Source of the DNA: Peptoclostridium litorale DSM 5388
Lineage (GTDB): Bacteria > Bacillota > Clostridia > Peptostreptococcales > Peptostreptococcaceae
DNA length: 64,000 bases
NCBI RefSeq assembly: GCF_900141635.1
Contig: NZ_FSRH01000014.1
Coordinates: 34,874-98,873, forward strand
Direction of reading: 5' to 3'
Shown: positions 19,354 to 31,554 of the stretch, one piece after another
Numbering within the stretch: position 1 is the first letter of the stretch
How the letters are laid out: each line of letters starts with the position of its first letter
The notes under the pieces: model-generated
Told to the model about the DNA's origin: nothing
Seen by the model: only the letters and a program-made list of their open reading frames with translations
Database searches by the model: none
Position numbers and translations under genes: made by a program

Positions 19354-21423
19354 TTATTTGCCTTCGTCCATTATCTTCTTAGATATGCTCGCTGGCACCT
19401 GCTCGTAATGGTCGAATATCATTGTATATGTCGCTCTACCTTGAGTCATAGATCTTAGCTGAGTCGAATATCCAAACATTTCTGAAAGCGGAACCATAGC
19501 TTTTATAGTCTGGGCTCCACTTACAGCTTCCATTCCTTCTATTCTTCCACGTCTTGAGTTAAGGTCTCCCATTACGTCTCCCATGTAGTCTTCAGGAGTA
19601 ACAACTTCAACCTTGAAATAAGGCTCAAGAAGTGCTGCGCTTCCTTTTTTCATAGCTTCTTTAAGTGCCATAGACGCTGCAAGTTTGAATGCCATTTCCG
19701 AAGAGTCAACATCGTGGTATGATCCATCGTATAGCTCTACTCTCAGGTCCACAACTGGGTATCCTGCCAGTATACCAGCTTCCATAGCCGCCTGTATACC
19801 CGCATCGACTGGTCCAACATATTCTCTTGGAACAGATCCTCCAACAGTTGCATTCTTGAACTCATATCCTTTTCCTGGCTCGTTTCTGAATACTCTAAGC
19901 TTAACGTGTCCGTACTGTCCTCTACCACCCGACTGCTTAGCATGCTTGTACTCAACTTCGCAATCTTTTGTTATAGTCTCTCTGTACGCAACCTGAGGAG
20001 CTCCTACGTTTGCTTCCACTTTGAATTCTCTTAGTAGTCTGTCTACTATTATCTCAAGGTGAAGCTCTCCCATGCCGCCTATTATAGTCTGTCCAGTTTC
20101 TTCGTCAGTTCTAACTCTGAATGTAGGGTCCTCTTCAGCAAGCTTTTGAAGCGCAACACCCATTTTTTCCTGAGCAGCCTTTGACTTTGGCTCTATAGCA
20201 ACGTGTATAACTGGCTCTGGGAATTCCATAGACTCAAGTATTATCGGATGGTTTGGATCGCAAAGCGTATCTCCTGTAGTAGTGTTCTTAAGTCCTACCG
20301 CAGCCGCTATGTCTCCAGAGTAAACCATTGATATTTCTTCTCTTGAGTTTGCGTGCATCTGAAGTATACGTCCTATTCTCTCTTTCTTGTTCTTTGTAGA
20401 GTTAAGAACGTACGATCCTGACTCAAGCTTTCCAGAGTAAGCTCTAAAGAACGCAAGCTTTCCAACGAATGGGTCAGTCATTATCTTGAATGCAAGAGCT
20501 GAGAAAGGCTCTTCGTCTGAAGAAGGTCTGCAGTCTTCTCCTCCGTCGAAGTCCACACCTGTTATGGCTGGAACATCTAGTGGAGATGGCATGTATTCAA
20601 TAACAGCGTCAAGCACTAGCTGAACGCCTTTGTTCTTGTATGCTGAACCGCAGAATACTGGGTTAAGTTCACAAGCTATAACGGCTTTTCTTATGGCAGC
20701 CTTAAGCTCGTCTACAGTTATTTCTTCTCCCTCAAGATACTTCATTGTAAGGTCTTCGTCTGTTTCAGCAACAGTTTCCACAAGTGTTTCTCTGCACTCT
20801 TCAGCAAGCTCTCTCATATCTTCTGGGATTTCTGTTACCTCTATATCTACTCCAAGGTCGTCCCTGTACATTCTAGCGTTCATTTCAAGAAGGTCTATTA
20901 TACCAACGAAAGTGTCTTCTGCGCCTATTGGAAGCTGCATAGCAACCGCATTTGCAGAAAGTCTGTCTTTCATCATTTCAACAACACGTAGGAAGTTTGC
21001 TCCTATTATGTCCATCTTGTTTACGAATGCTATTCTTGGAACATTGTACTTGTTAGCCTGTCTCCAAACGTTCTCTGACTGAGGCTCAACTCCACCCTTA
21101 GCACAGAAAACAGCTACGGCTCCGTCAAGAACACGAAGAGATCTTTCAACCTCAACTGTAAAGTCTACGTGCCCTGGCGTGTCTATTATGTTTATCCTGT
21201 TGTCTTTCCACTGGGCAGTTGTCGCAGCCGAAGTTATTGTTATACCTCTTTCCTGCTCCTGCTCCATCCAGTCCATAGTCGCTCCACCCTCATGAACTTC
21301 TCCTATCTTATGGGTAACTCCCGTATAATATAGTATACGCTCAGTAGTGGTCGTTTTTCCAGCGTCTATATGCGCCATTATACCAATATTTCTGGTTCTC
21401 TCTAAAGGAAACTCTCTAGGCAC
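19354..21423 (-). CDS. fusA: Elongation factor G
   Basis: 689-aa translocase GTPase. Domain order G, II, III, IV, V is complete: P-loop AHIDAGKTT near residue 17, [12 protein letters not shown], and the domain IV tip [10 protein letters not shown]. It begins with GTG at 21423 ([12 protein letters not shown]), with GGAGG 8 nt upstream. Part of the rpsL-rpsG-fusA-tuf str operon. A divergent EF-G paralog is at 58419-60419. Confidence 0.98.
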   Translation of the reverse strand: MPREFPLERTRNIGIMAHIDAGKTTTTERILYYTGVTHKIGEVHEGGATMDWMEQEQERGITITSAATTAQWKDNRINIIDTPGHVDFTVEVERSLRVLDGAVAVFCAKGGVEPQSENVWRQANKYNVPRIAFVNKMDIIGANFLRVVEMMKDRLSANAVAMQLPIGAEDTFVGIIDLLEMNARMYRDDLGVDIEVTEIPEDMRELAEECRETLVETVAETDEDLTMKYLEGEEITVDELKAAIRKAVIACELNPVFCGSAYKNKGVQLVLDAVIEYMPSPLDVPAITGVDFDGGEDCRPSSDEEPFSALAFKIMTDPFVGKLAFFRAYSGKLESGSYVLNSTKNKKERIGRILQMHANSREEISMVYSGDIAAAVGLKNTTTGDTLCDPNHPIILESMEFPEPVIHVAIEPKSKAAQEKMGVALQKLAEEDPTFRVRTDEETGQTIIGGMGELHLEIIVDRLLREFKVEANVGAPQVAYRETITKDCEVEYKHAKQSGGRGQYGHVKLRVFRNEPGKGYEFKNATVGGSVPREYVGPVDAGIQAAMEAGILAGYPVVDLRVELYDGSYHDVDSSEMAFKLAASMALKEAMKKGSAALLEPYFKVEVVTPEDYMGDVMGDLNSRRGRIEGMEAVSGAQTIKAMVPLSEMFGYSTQLRSMTQGRATYTMIFDHYEQVPASISKKIMDEGK

Positions 21424-21497
21424 TACAAATGCCTCCCTTCTGATAATAATGCCAGCCCCACTTATACGCGGGGCCAGGCAATGTTTGTTTTTTTATC

Positions 21498-21968
21498 TTA
21501 CCATCTATAGTGAGCAAATGCCTTGTTAGCCTCTGCCATCTTGTGTGTATCTTCTTTCTTCTTAACTGATGCTCCTGTACTGTTTGCAGCATCCATCAGC
21601 TCTTTTGCAAGCTTTTCTACCATTCCTTTTTCACCACGAGCTCTAGTATAGTTTACTAGCCATCTAAGCCCTAGTGTAACTCTTCTTTCAGGTCTAACTT
21701 CAACTGGAACCTGGTAGTTAGCTCCACCAACACGTCTTGCCTTTACTTCAAGCACTGGCATTATGTTGTTCATTGCCTTTTCAAATACTTCTATTGGTTC
21801 TTCTCCTGTTTTTTCCTTTATTATGTCTAAAGCTCCGTAAACTACTTGCTGAGCTTTACCTTTTTTTCCATCAACCATTATACTGTTTATAAGCTTAGAA
21901 ACTAGCTGGCTGTTGTACATCGGATCAGGAGTTATAACTCTCTTTGGAACATTTCCTTTTCTTGGCAC
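21498..21968 (-). CDS. rpsG: 30S ribosomal protein S7
   Basis: 156-aa S7, organiser of the 30S head 3' domain and E-site neighbour. [19 protein letters not shown] and the C-terminal [20 protein letters not shown] match the family. GTG start at 21968 with GGAGG upstream. In E. coli S7 represses the str operon; no equivalent site was located. Confidence 0.98.
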   Translation of the reverse strand: MPRKGNVPKRVITPDPMYNSQLVSKLINSIMVDGKKGKAQQVVYGALDIIKEKTGEEPIEVFEKAMNNIMPVLEVKARRVGGANYQVPVEVRPERRVTLGLRWLVNYTRARGEKGMVEKLAKELMDAANSTGASVKKKEDTHKMAEANKAFAHYRW

Positions 21969-22077
21969 TGTGCTTCCCTCCTTATTAGCTTTTAATTCAT
22001 TGGTACTCGACAGGCTGTAAACTGCCGTAGGTGCCTTCCGTTATATATATAATTAAAGGACCGTACACTTTAGTTTG

Positions 22078-22500
22078 TTATTTTTTCGCAGCCTTAGGTC
22101 TCTTAGTACCGTACTTAGATCTTGATTGAGCTCTCTTCTCAACTCCTGCTGTATCAAGAGTTCCTCTTACTATGTGATACCTAACACCTGGTAAGTCTTT
22201 AACCCTACCACCTCTTATAAGAACAACGCTGTGCTCTTGTAGGTTGTGTCCCTCACCAGGAATATAAGATGTAACTTCTATTCCGTTAGTAAGTCTTACT
22301 CTTGCAACCTTTCTAAGCGCTGAGTTTGGTTTCTTTGGAGTCACAGTCTTAACTGATGTACAAACCCCTCTCTTTTGTGGAGAACTCATATTAACGTTCT
22401 CTTTTCTCAGTGAGTTGAAACCTCTTTGTAGAGCTGGAGCAGTAGATTTTTTAGTTGCCTTCACTCTTCCTTTACGCACTAGCTGGTTTATAGTTGGCAT
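22078..22500 (-). CDS. rpsL: 30S ribosomal protein S12
   Basis: 140-aa S12, at the decoding centre. It starts [12 protein letters not shown] at the ATG at 22500, which has AAGGAGGTG 7 nt upstream; a GTG three codons further up lies within that site. [11 protein letters not shown] and [14 protein letters not shown] carry lysines at the two positions whose change usually gives streptomycin resistance, so the protein looks wild type. Confidence 0.98.
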   Translation of the reverse strand: MPTINQLVRKGRVKATKKSTAPALQRGFNSLRKENVNMSSPQKRGVCTSVKTVTPKKPNSALRKVARVRLTNGIEVTSYIPGEGHNLQEHSVVLIRGGRVKDLPGVRYHIVRGTLDTAGVEKRAQSRSKYGTKRPKAAKK

Positions 22501-22529
22501 AAAGTGCACCTCCTTCCATTTTTTGAAAC

Positions 22530-22775
22530 TTACTTTAATATTCCAACTGTAGCAGCTTTCACCTGTATCCCACAGGCGCTTCCAAGCTGCTGCATGGATT
22601 CAACATAAACTACCTCAACATTTTTTTCATTGGCTATTTCCTGTGTGTTTTTGACTACGCGCTCGTCAGCATCTTTTGCTATTATCACATACTGTAGTTT
22701 TTCTTCTTTAAGCGCTCTTGCCGTCTGCTTAGTGCCAATCACCTTGTTGAGATTTTTCAATTCCTCAAGCTTCAT
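22530..22775 (-). CDS. L7Ae-family K-turn RNA-binding protein (YbxF-like)
   Basis: 81-aa protein of the L7Ae/L30e/S12e family, which binds kink-turn RNA motifs; YbxF, the B. subtilis homolog at the same locus between rpoC and rpsL, is associated with the ribosome. Central residues [20 protein letters not shown] and the end [14 protein letters not shown] fit the fold. Start at the ATG at 22775 ([14 protein letters not shown]) with GGAGGA upstream; longer in-frame starts lack a site. Confidence 0.9.
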   Translation of the reverse strand: MKLEELKNLNKVIGTKQTARALKEEKLQYVIIAKDADERVVKNTQEIANEKNVEVVYVESMQQLGSACGIQVKAATVGILK

Positions 22776-22911
22776 AAAAGTTTCCTCCTTTTTAAATACC
22801 CAGCAATTCCCAGATACTAAAAAGTCCACTTTCTATTTTACACACTCAAACATTTTATCACTACATAATATTTAGTGTCAATAGAATTTAAAAGCTTTAA
22901 CATTTTTAATA

Positions 22912-25900
22912 TTATTCAGCAGACTCTTCTTCTGTATTTTTTATAGCTATATTCTTGTATCTTTTCATTCCTGTTCCTGCAGGTATGAGCTTTCCTATTA
23001 TTACATTTTCCTTTAGTCCTATAAGCTTGTCTTCTTTTCCCTTTATTGCTGCCTCTGTAAGAACCCTTGTTGTCTCCTGGAAAGACGCCGCTGAAAGGAA
23101 CGATTCTGTTGCAAGAGATGCCTTTGTTATTCCAAGAAGCACTCTGTTTGAAGTTGCAGGAGTTCCGCCTTCAGATTCAACTCTTTCGTTTTCATTTTCG
23201 AATTCGAGCCTGTCTACAAGACTTCCTGGAAGGAACTCAGTATCTCCCTCTTCTTCAATTCTCACTTTAGAAAGCATCTGTCTAGATATTATCTCTATGT
23301 GCTTGTCGTTTATATCAACACCCTGCATTCTATAAACCCTTTGAACTTCCTGAACTATATAGTTTTGAACGGCTGTTACGCCTTTTACAGCCAGTATGTC
23401 GTGTGGATTTATTGAACCTTCTGTTATAGGGTCTCCTGCGCTTACAAAATGACCTTCCTTGACTTTTATTCTCGAACCGTATGGTATCGAGTAAGTCTTG
23501 CTTTCGCTGTCTTGTCCTGTTATTATTACATCCCTTTTATTTCCGCTCTCTTTTATCTGAACAGAGCCGTCTATTTCTGTTATTATTGCAAGACCCTTTG
23601 GTTTTCTGGCCTCAAAAAGCTCCTCGACCCTTGGAAGACCCTGAGTGATGTCGCCTCCAGCAACTCCACCTGTGTGGAATGTACGCATTGTAAGCTGTGT
23701 ACCCGGCTCACCTATCGACTGGGCAGCAATTATACCTACAGCCTCTCCGGTATTTACCTGTTTGCCTGTCGCAAGGTTTCTTCCGTAACACTTAGAGCAT
23801 ACGCCGTGCTTAGTCTTACAGCTTAGCGCCGATCTTATCATAAGATTTTCTATTTCGGCTCCAATTATCTTGTCTGCGATGTCTTCAGTTATGAGCTCTC
23901 CGTTAGGTACGATAATATCGCCGGTTTCCGGATGAAGTACATCTTCTGCAGCATATCTTCCAAGTATTCTGTCATAAAGCTCCTCTATTATTTCGTTTCC
24001 ATCGCTGAACTTTCTAACTAGTATACCTTCTTTACTTCCACAATCTTCTTCTCTTATTATTACGTCCTGAGATACGTCAACAAGCCTTCTTGTAAGATAT
24101 CCTGAGTCGGCTGTACGAAGTGCTGTATCCGCAAGACCCTTTCTTGCTCCGTGTGAAGATATGAAGTACTCCAGTACCGAAAGACCCTCACGGAAGTTCG
24201 CCTTAACTGGAAGTTCTACGGTTTCTCCGGTCGCATCCGCCATAAGACCACGCATACCTGCAAGCTGTCTTATCTGGTTTTTACTACCCCTCGCTCCCGA
24301 GTGCGCCATTATGAATATGTTGTTTAGTCTGTCAAGGTTGTCCATAAGTGCGTCGGTTACTTTGTCTGTTGTAGCAGTCCAAGTTTCGATAACTCTTTCT
24401 TTTCTCTCTTCATTTGATATAAGACCTCTTCTGAAGGCTTTCTCATATTTTGCAACCTTCTCTTCGGCCTGCGCAATATATTCATATTTCTCCTTAGGAA
24501 TCTCCATATCCGCTACCGAAACAGTTATGGCTCCCCTTGTCGAAAACTTGAATCCAAGCTCTTTTATGTTGTCAAGCATTATTGCAGTAGTTGTATTTCC
24601 ATGCTTTCTGAAGCACTTGTCTATTATCTGACCCATTTTCTTTTTGTCTACAAGGAAATCTACTTCAAGGCTGTGCATGTCCTTTTCCCTGTCTACAAAT
24701 CCCAGATCCTGAGGAATGTTTTCGTTGAATATGAATCTTCCCACAGTACTCTCTACAAGTATGTCCTTGCCTTGATCATCTTTTCCTATTCTGACCTTTA
24801 CCTTTGCATGAAGTGCCACGCATCTGTTGGTGTATGCAAGAAGCATTTCATTGTAGTCCTTGAACACCATGCCCTCGCCCAGAGATCCTTCTATGTCAAG
24901 TGTAAGGTAGTATCCTCCAAGAACCATATCCTGAGTAGGAGTAGTTATTGAAGATCCGTCTTTAGGCGCAAGTATGTTGTTTGTTGAGAGCATAAGGAAT
25001 CTACACTCAGCCTGTGCCTCCACTGAAAGTGGCAGGTGGACAGCCATCTGGTCTCCGTCGAAGTCGGCGTTGTATGCAGTACATACAAGAGGGTGCAGCT
25101 TTATGGCCTTTCCTTCAACCAGTATAGGTTCAAATGCCTGTATTCCAAGTCTGTGCAGAGTAGGTGCACGGTTTAGAAGAACTGGATGAGCCTTTATTAC
25201 ATCTTCAAGCACGTCCCAAACTTCAGGCTTAACTTTTTCAACCATTCTCTTCGCACTCTTTATATTGTGTGCACATCCCTTAGTTACAAGCGCATTCATA
25301 ACGAAAGGCTTGAAAAGCTCAAGCGCCATCTTCTTTGGAAGTCCGCACTGGTAGAACTTAAGCTCTGGCCCTACGACTATAACCGAACGTCCCGAATAGT
25401 CAACACGCTTTCCTAGAAGGTTTTGACGGAAACGTCCCTGCTTTCCTTTTAGCATGTCTGAAAGCGATTTTAGCGGTCTGTTTCCAGGACCCGTTACAGG
25501 TCTTCCCCTTCTACCGTTATCTATAAGTGCATCTACCGCCTCTTGAAGCATCCTTTTTTCATTTCTGACTATTATGTCAGGAGCTCCCAGCTCAAGTAGT
25601 CTTTTAAGTCTGTTGTTCCTGTTTATAACTCTTCTGTAAAGGTCGTTTAGGTCTGATGTTGCAAACCTTCCTCCGTCAAGCTGAACCATAGGTCTAAGAT
25701 CTGGAGGTATTACAGGTATTGCATCAAGTACCATCCAGTCTGGCTTGTTTCCAGACTTTTTGAAAGCTTCTACGACCTCAAGTCTTCTTATTGTTCTGAC
25801 TCTCTTTTGTCCTGTGCTGTCCTTAAGCTTGCTTCTAAGGTCTTTTGAAAGCACCTCAAGCTCTACATTCTCAAGAAGATCTCTTACCGCTTCAGCACCC

Positions 25901-26409
25901 ATTGCCGCCTTGAATCCTCCAGGGTACTTGTCCATGGCCTCTCTGTACTCTTTCTCTGTAAGAAGCTGCTTTTCGCTAAGTCCCGTCTCTCCAGGATCAG
26001 TAACTACATATGATGCAAAGTATAGTACTTTTTCAAGTGAACGTGGTGACATGTCAAGAAGAAGTCCCATTCTAGATGGAATTCCCTTGAAATACCATAT
26101 ATGTGAAACTGGAGCTGCCAATTCTATATGACCCATTCTCTCACGTCTTACTTTTGATTTGGTGACTTCAACACCACATCTGTCACACACTACACCTTTA
26201 TATCGTACTCTCTTGTATTTCCCGCAGTGACATTCCCAGTCCTTTGTAGGCCCAAATATTCTTTCGCAGAAAAGCCCGTCCTTTTCAGGTTTTAAAGTCC
26301 TGTAGTTTATTGTTTCCGGCTTTTTAACTTCCCCCTTCGACCACTGTCTAATCTTTTCAGGTGAAGCCAAACCTATTTTCATCGATTCAAAATTACCAAG
26401 TTCAAACAA
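22912..26409 (-). CDS. rpoC: DNA-directed RNA polymerase beta prime subunit
   Basis: 1165-aa catalytic subunit. The catalytic metal-binding loop [10 protein letters not shown] is present near residue 455; the N-terminal zinc ribbon has CHCG and CDRCG; a second zinc site includes [13 protein letters not shown] near residue 865. The bridge and trigger helix regions ([18 protein letters not shown]) are intact. The start codon is TTG at 26409 with GGGAGAG upstream, matching the family N-terminus [19 protein letters not shown]. It follows rpoB after 113 bp. Confidence 0.98.
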   Translation of the reverse strand: MFELGNFESMKIGLASPEKIRQWSKGEVKKPETINYRTLKPEKDGLFCERIFGPTKDWECHCGKYKRVRYKGVVCDRCGVEVTKSKVRRERMGHIELAAPVSHIWYFKGIPSRMGLLLDMSPRSLEKVLYFASYVVTDPGETGLSEKQLLTEKEYREAMDKYPGGFKAAMGAEAVRDLLENVELEVLSKDLRSKLKDSTGQKRVRTIRRLEVVEAFKKSGNKPDWMVLDAIPVIPPDLRPMVQLDGGRFATSDLNDLYRRVINRNNRLKRLLELGAPDIIVRNEKRMLQEAVDALIDNGRRGRPVTGPGNRPLKSLSDMLKGKQGRFRQNLLGKRVDYSGRSVIVVGPELKFYQCGLPKKMALELFKPFVMNALVTKGCAHNIKSAKRMVEKVKPEVWDVLEDVIKAHPVLLNRAPTLHRLGIQAFEPILVEGKAIKLHPLVCTAYNADFDGDQMAVHLPLSVEAQAECRFLMLSTNNILAPKDGSSITTPTQDMVLGGYYLTLDIEGSLGEGMVFKDYNEMLLAYTNRCVALHAKVKVRIGKDDQGKDILVESTVGRFIFNENIPQDLGFVDREKDMHSLEVDFLVDKKKMGQIIDKCFRKHGNTTTAIMLDNIKELGFKFSTRGAITVSVADMEIPKEKYEYIAQAEEKVAKYEKAFRRGLISNEERKERVIETWTATTDKVTDALMDNLDRLNNIFIMAHSGARGSKNQIRQLAGMRGLMADATGETVELPVKANFREGLSVLEYFISSHGARKGLADTALRTADSGYLTRRLVDVSQDVIIREEDCGSKEGILVRKFSDGNEIIEELYDRILGRYAAEDVLHPETGDIIVPNGELITEDIADKIIGAEIENLMIRSALSCKTKHGVCSKCYGRNLATGKQVNTGEAVGIIAAQSIGEPGTQLTMRTFHTGGVAGGDITQGLPRVEELFEARKPKGLAIITEIDGSVQIKESGNKRDVIITGQDSESKTYSIPYGSRIKVKEGHFVSAGDPITEGSINPHDILAVKGVTAVQNYIVQEVQRVYRMQGVDINDKHIEIISRQMLSKVRIEEEGDTEFLPGSLVDRLEFENENERVESEGGTPATSNRVLLGITKASLATESFLSAASFQETTRVLTEAAIKGKEDKLIGLKENVIIGKLIPAGTGMKRYKNIAIKNTEEESAE

Positions 26410-26522
26410 GGAGTTCTCTCCCTTCTCTGTTAGATTGACTTGTCAAATATTCAAGACAAGGATTTAAAATCAAAGTAGCAACACGACCGTGTAGCCCGCA
26501 ATTTTTTTCGCAGGCTATGGGT

Positions 26523-29500
26523 CTAAATATCTATATTTTCGCCAATTCCATAATTGTTTTCTTTGAAAAATTCCTGATCCGCATTGTCTTCATCAAAGTC
26601 ATCTACGTCTTCTTCGCTATAGCCTTCAGCTTCATCTTCATCTTCTTCGCCCGGTTCTTCTTCGCTATAGCCTTCACTGTAATCAGAATCTGTCTTTATA
26701 TATTCAAATTCGCCTTCCATGCTTGTCTCTTCTTCATCCACAGACTCTTTTATTTCTATTTCCCTGTCTGCTTCAAGCACCTTGACATCAAGACAAAGAC
26801 TTTGAAGTTCTTTTATAAGAACCTTGAATGACTCAGGTATTCCCGGTTCTGGAATATTTTCGCCCTTAACTATCGCTTCATAAGTCTTAACACGACCAAC
26901 CACGTCATCAGACTTGACAGTAAGGATCTCCTGAAGTGTATGTGCTGCTCCGTATGCCTCAAGCGCCCAAACCTCCATCTCTCCAAACCTCTGTCCTCCA
27001 AACTGCGCCTTACCGCCCAGCGGCTGCTGAGTTACAAGCGAGTAAGGACCAGTTGACCTTGCGTGTATCTTGTCGTCTACAAGGTGGTGCAGCTTAAGCA
27101 TGTACATGTATCCTACAGTTACCCTGTTGTCAAACGGATCTCCAGTTCTTCCGTCATACAGCTGGAGCTTTCCGTCTTGAGGATATCCCGCTTCTGCAAG
27201 TGCCTTTTCTATGTCTGACTCGTTTGCTCCGTCAAATACCGGTGTCGCAACGTGCCATCCCATCTTCTTGGCTGCAAGTCCAAGGTGAACCTCAAGTACC
27301 TGTCCTATATTCATACGCGATGGAACGCCCAGTGGGTTTAGTACTATCTCTACAGGAGTACCGTCTTCCATGAAAGGCATGTCCTCTTCTGGAAGTATCC
27401 TTGAAATTACACCCTTATTACCGTGACGTCCAGCCATCTTGTCTCCAACATTTATCTTTCTCTTTGTAGCTATATATGCTCTGACAAGTTCGTTTACACC
27501 CGGAGGAAGCTCATCTCCATTTTTCCTTGTAAACACCTTCACATCTACTATTATTCCACTTTCTCCATGAGGAACCTTAAGTGATGTATCTCTTACCTCT
27601 CTTGCCTTTTCACCGAATATGGCTCTTAGGAGTCTTTCCTCTGCTGTAAGCTCAGTTTCACCCTTAGGTGTAACCTTGCCGACAAGAATGTCTCCTGATT
27701 GAACCTCGGCTCCTATTCTTATTATTCCCCTGTCATCAAGATTCTTTATTGCATCTTCTCCGACATTCGGAATATCTCTTGTTATTTCTTCTGGTCCAAG
27801 TTTTGTATCTCTTGCCTCTGCTTCATATTCTTCTATGTGTATAGTCGACAGCCTGTCTTCTTTTACAAGTCTTTCATTGAGGAGAATCGCATCCTCGTAG
27901 TTGTATCCTTCCCATGTCATGAAGGCTATTCTACAGTTTCTTCCAAGCGCCAGTTCTCCCATCTCCGTAGATGGTCCGTCAGCCAGTACATCTCCTGCAT
28001 TTACAATCTCGCCTCTGTCTATTATAGGCGTTTGGTTAACGCATGTTCCCTGGTTTGACCTTTTGAATTTAAGCAGCTTGTACCTGTCTCTTTGGCCGTC
28101 TTCTCTTTTTACTATTATTTCATTTGCCGTTACTCTTTCAGCCACACCCGAGTTTCTTGCTATTATAGCTACACCCGAGTCCATTGCGGCCTTTCCTTCC
28201 ATACCTGTACCTATAACAGGAGATTCCCTTCTTATAAGAGGAACCGCCTGACGCTGCATGTTCGATCCCATCAGGGCACGGTTGGCGTCGTCATTTTCAA
28301 GGAATGGTATTATTGCAGTCGCTATGGAAACAACCTGCTTTGGAGATACGTCCATATAATCAACAAGTGACGGATTTACAAGCTCAGCCTCTCCGCTTAC
28401 AGCTCTAGCCGTTACCCTTTCATTTACGAATCTTCCTTCTTCATCTAGAGGCTCATTTGCCTGCGCTCTTACATAAAGGTCCTCTTCGTCAGCAGTAAGA
28501 TAGTCTATCTGGCTAGTCACTATGCCCTTTTCCTTGTCTATCTTTCTGTAAGGAGATTCTATGAATCCATATTCATTTATCTTCGCAAATGTACTAAGCG
28601 AGTTTATAAGTCCGATATTTGGGCCCTCTGGTGTTTCTATAGGACACATTCTTCCATAGTGTGAATGGTGAACGTCCCTGACCTCAAAGCCCGCTCTTTC
28701 CCTAGAAAGACCTCCTGGTCCAAGGGCAGAAAGCCTTCTCTTGTGAGTAAGCTCTGAAAGAGGGTTTGTCTGGTCCATGAACTGCGAAAGCTGAGAGCTT
28801 CCGAAGAACTCTTTTATAGAAGCCGCCACAGGTCTTATGTTTATAAGCGCCTCCGGACTTGTATTTTCTGTATCTTGTATAGTCATTCTCTCTCTTACGA
28901 CTCTTTCCATTCTGGAAAGTCCGATTCTGAACTGGTTCTGAAGCAGTTCTCCGACAGATCTTACCCTTCTGTTTCCAAGGTGATCTATATCGTCAATTCT
29001 TCCCACTCCGTGGAAAAGGTTGAATTGATAGCTTATAGACGCTATTATATCATCAAGTATTATATGCTTTGGTACAAGCCTTCTCTTGTTCTTTTTAAAG
29101 CTTTCAACTATCTCTTCTTTTGTATTGCACTCTTCAAGAATCTCTACAAGTGTTGGATAGTGAACTTTTGCCTTAGGGCCAAAACCTTGTATTTCAAAGT
29201 CAACATGAGCCTTAAGGTCTACGAAATTATTTCCTATTACCTTTATTTCCTTGTCTTCGCCGCCAAGCACTCTGACTATGTTTATTCCGGCATTTTGGAT
29301 TGCAAATGCCTTCTCAAGGGTTATTTTCTCACCCTTTTTCACAAACACTTCTCCAGTATCGCTTGAAACTATATCTTCCATAGCCGTTCTTGTTGCTATT
29401 CTATGAGCTATAGAAAGCTTTTTGTTGAATTTATACCTTCCAACTTTTGCAAGGTCATATCTTTTAGGGTCAAAGAATAGAGAATTCAAAAGCGATGTCG

Positions 29501-30257
29501 AACTCTCCACTGTAGGCGGCTCGCCAGGTCTCAGCTTCTTGTATATCTCTATAAGTGCTTCTTCCCTGTTTTTTGTATTGTCTTTTTCAAGGCTTGCAAG
29601 AAGTCTTTCGTCCTCTCCAAGAAGCTCTATTATCTCTATGTCACTTGAAAATCCAAATGCTCTAAGCAGTACAGTTATAGGCTGCTTTCTTGTTCTGTCA
29701 ACCCTTACTGAAATTACATCGTTTGAATCCGTTTCATATTCAAGCCATGCTCCCCTGTTTGGAATAACGGTTGATGAAACGAGTTTTTTCCCTGACTTGT
29801 CTCTTTCTTGAGAGTAATATACTCCTGGAGATCTGACAAGCTGGCTGACTATTACCCTTTCTGCGCCGTTTATAATAAACGTACCCTTTTCAGTCATCAG
29901 CGGGAAGTCTCCCATAAAAACGTCTTTGCCCGGCTCTTTTATCTCTCCGGTGCTTTTGTTTTCGAGTCTTACTTTCACTTTCAGCGGTGCCGAGTAAGTA
30001 ACGTCTCTCTCTTTTGACTCTTCAACGCCATATTTAGGATCGCCAATAGAATAGTCTACAAAATGAAGCGACAAATTACCCGTGTAGTCTTCTATTGGTG
30101 ATACGTCCTCAAAGACTTCCTTCAGGCCTTCTTTTAAAAACCAATCATACGAATCCAGTTGTATTTCTACAAGATTCGGAAGTTCTGCTACTTCATTGAT
30201 TCGAGAAAAACTCATCCTAGTTCTCTTTCCGCTTTTTACAGGATGTGGATATGGCAT
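26523..30257 (-). CDS. rpoB: DNA-directed RNA polymerase beta subunit
   Basis: About 1244 aa. The rifampicin-pocket segment [20 protein letters not shown] continues [11 protein letters not shown] and shows the usual sensitive-type residues. The C-terminal catalytic part ([20 protein letters not shown]) is intact. After about residue 1175 there is a strongly acidic tail with a repeated EGYSEE unit, not part of the catalytic core. The ATG at 30257 has GAGGTG 8 nt upstream. Confidence 0.98.
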   Translation of the reverse strand: MPYPHPVKSGKRTRMSFSRINEVAELPNLVEIQLDSYDWFLKEGLKEVFEDVSPIEDYTGNLSLHFVDYSIGDPKYGVEESKERDVTYSAPLKVKVRLENKSTGEIKEPGKDVFMGDFPLMTEKGTFIINGAERVIVSQLVRSPGVYYSQERDKSGKKLVSSTVIPNRGAWLEYETDSNDVISVRVDRTRKQPITVLLRAFGFSSDIEIIELLGEDERLLASLEKDNTKNREEALIEIYKKLRPGEPPTVESSTSLLNSLFFDPKRYDLAKVGRYKFNKKLSIAHRIATRTAMEDIVSSDTGEVFVKKGEKITLEKAFAIQNAGINIVRVLGGEDKEIKVIGNNFVDLKAHVDFEIQGFGPKAKVHYPTLVEILEECNTKEEIVESFKKNKRRLVPKHIILDDIIASISYQFNLFHGVGRIDDIDHLGNRRVRSVGELLQNQFRIGLSRMERVVRERMTIQDTENTSPEALINIRPVAASIKEFFGSSQLSQFMDQTNPLSELTHKRRLSALGPGGLSRERAGFEVRDVHHSHYGRMCPIETPEGPNIGLINSLSTFAKINEYGFIESPYRKIDKEKGIVTSQIDYLTADEEDLYVRAQANEPLDEEGRFVNERVTARAVSGEAELVNPSLVDYMDVSPKQVVSIATAIIPFLENDDANRALMGSNMQRQAVPLIRRESPVIGTGMEGKAAMDSGVAIIARNSGVAERVTANEIIVKREDGQRDRYKLLKFKRSNQGTCVNQTPIIDRGEIVNAGDVLADGPSTEMGELALGRNCRIAFMTWEGYNYEDAILLNERLVKEDRLSTIHIEEYEAEARDTKLGPEEITRDIPNVGEDAIKNLDDRGIIRIGAEVQSGDILVGKVTPKGETELTAEERLLRAIFGEKAREVRDTSLKVPHGESGIIVDVKVFTRKNGDELPPGVNELVRAYIATKRKINVGDKMAGRHGNKGVISRILPEEDMPFMEDGTPVEIVLNPLGVPSRMNIGQVLEVHLGLAAKKMGWHVATPVFDGANESDIEKALAEAGYPQDGKLQLYDGRTGDPFDNRVTVGYMYMLKLHHLVDDKIHARSTGPYSLVTQQPLGGKAQFGGQRFGEMEVWALEAYGAAHTLQEILTVKSDDVVGRVKTYEAIVKGENIPEPGIPESFKVLIKELQSLCLDVKVLEADREIEIKESVDEEETSMEGEFEYIKTDSDYSEGYSEEEPGEEDEDEAEGYSEEDVDDFDEDNADQEFFKENNYGIGENIDI

Positions 30258-30345
30258 CAATTGTTCACCTCTCCTAAAAAAATCTATTGTTAATGTATGT
30301 CAAATTGAAAAAATATACCGAACGACAGAAATATCCATTGTACGC

Positions 30346-30382
30346 ATTTAAATATGATATCACACGCTTGTCAATAAGTCAA
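30346..30382 (-). promoter_or_regulatory. rpoBC promoter (two overlapping candidates)
   Basis: On the minus strand, TTGACA (30369-30374) with a 17-bp spacer to TTAAAT (30346-30351), and TTGACT (30377-30382) with 17 bp to TATCAT (30354-30359). Either gives a leader of about 85-95 nt before rpoB. Confidence 0.75.
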
Positions 30383-30405
30383 TATTATATTTTTATCATT
30401 TTTTA

Positions 30406-30464
30406 TTAATAAGCTTTAAAGTGCGCTTGAATTTAAAATTCAAGCGCACTTTAAAGCTTATTAA
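30406..30464. repeat. Perfect 59-nt palindrome upstream of rpoBC
   Basis: Two 29-nt arms (30406-30434 and 30436-30464) are exact reverse complements around a single central A. The palindrome lies between the rplL terminator and the rpoBC promoter and has no T-tract on either side. The full gap 30258-30558 otherwise contains only these elements. Confidence 0.95.
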
Positions 30465-30510
30465 ACAAACATTGCCATTCAATTAATTTCACCATTTTTT
30501 CAAAAGCAAA

Positions 30511-30546
30511 TATAAAAGGCACCTTACTTGACAATAAGGTGCCTTT
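30511..30546 (-). terminator. Terminator after rplL
   Basis: Minus-strand 12-bp stem AAAGGCACCTTA / TAAGGTGCCTTT (30535-30546 and 30515-30526) with an 8-nt loop, then TATA; the T-rich arm end supplies the U-tract. It separates rplJL from rpoBC, which then has its own promoter. Confidence 0.8.
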
Positions 30547-30558
30547 ATTATATTTTTA

Positions 30559-30924
30559 CTATTTAACTTCTATTTTAGCTCCAACTTCTTCAAGCTTAGC
30601 TTTCATTTCTTCAGCCTCTTCTTTTGAAGCTCCTTCTTTAACTGGGCTTGGTGCTCCATCAACAAGAGCTTTTGCTTCTTTAAGTCCAAGTCCTGTTATC
30701 TCTCTTACAACCTTTATAACTTTAACTTTTTGTGATCCTGCATCTGCAAGAACTACATCAAACTCAGTTTTCTCAGCTGCTGCTTCTCCACCAGCTGCTG
30801 CGCCCGCTACTGCTACTGGAGCAGATGCAGATACACCAAATTTTTCTTCTGCTGCCTTAACTAATTCGTTAAGCTCTAGTACTTTCATATTCTCTATAGC
30901 TTCTAGTATTTGTTCTATAGTCAT
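30559..30924 (-). CDS. rplL: 50S ribosomal protein L7/L12
   Basis: 121-aa stalk protein, present in several copies per ribosome and recruiting translation GTPases. N-terminal dimerisation helices, an Ala/Gly-rich hinge ([16 protein letters not shown]) and the C-terminal domain with [18 protein letters not shown] are all visible. It follows rplJ and is closed by a strong terminator. Confidence 0.98.
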   Translation of the reverse strand: MTIEQILEAIENMKVLELNELVKAAEEKFGVSASAPVAVAGAAAGGEAAAEKTEFDVVLADAGSQKVKVIKVVREITGLGLKEAKALVDGAPSPVKEGASKEEAEEMKAKLEEVGAKIEVK

Positions 30925-31034
30925 TAAAAGACACCTCCGGTTTTATTCTTTCGATTTAATTATTTTAAAATATACATTTTCTCAAACGCATAAGACTTTG
31001 TCTCCTGCAGCTTGATCAAATGCAAAGCACGGTA

Positions 31035-31538
31035 TTATTCGCCAGCTTCCTCTTTTTGCTTTGCAACTGCATCCAAAAGGTATGCAAAGTTCGAAACTGG
31101 AGCCTTGAAGCTTCCAAGAAGTTTTGCGATAAGTACTTCTCTTGAAGGTACGTTCGCAAGTTCTTTTATCTTTGCGTCATCGTAGAATTCACCTTCCACG
31201 ATACCCATCTTAAGCTCTATTGCAGGATGATCCTTCATGAAATCCTTAATTATTCTTGCTGGTGCAACAGGATCTTCATATCCAAAAGCTATCGCATTTG
31301 GTCCTACTAGACTTTCATCGTTCAGTTGGTCATATCCAAGTTCGTTTGCTACTCTTCTTACAAGTGTATTCTTGTAAACTTTGTAATCACATCCAGCCTC
31401 TTTGAATTTAGCTCTTAGTTCATTAGCTTCATCAACTTTAAGACCTCTATAATCAACTATTACTAGCGAAGATGCATTTTTAAACTTCTCAGTAATTTCT
31501 ACAACTTGCTCTTTTTTCATTTCTAAAGCCTTAGACAC
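31035..31538 (-). CDS. rplJ: 50S ribosomal protein L10
   Basis: 167-aa L10, base of the L12 stalk. ASSLVIVDYRGLKVDEANEL is the family N-terminal motif; the C-terminal helix binds L12 dimers. GTG start at 31538 with GGAGGTGG upstream. Expression is very probably autogenously controlled by the L10-L12 complex through the leader directly upstream. Confidence 0.98.
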   Translation of the reverse strand: MSKALEMKKEQVVEITEKFKNASSLVIVDYRGLKVDEANELRAKFKEAGCDYKVYKNTLVRRVANELGYDQLNDESLVGPNAIAFGYEDPVAPARIIKDFMKDHPAIELKMGIVEGEFYDDAKIKELANVPSREVLIAKLLGSFKAPVSNFAYLLDAVAKQKEEAGE

Positions 31539-31554
31539 TAACCATCCACCTCCT

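Noticed and set aside
22078..22500. Streptomycin-resistance changes in rpsL
   Set aside because: Both key lysines (PKKPNS and GGRVKDLPG) are present.
26400..30260. Rifampicin-resistance changes in rpoB
   Set aside because: The rifampicin-pocket residues near [14 protein letters not shown] and LSALGPGGL are the usual sensitive-type ones.
30406..30464. Perfect palindrome as the terminator of rplJL
   Set aside because: A conventional terminator lies at 30511-30546 and the palindrome has no T-tract on either side.
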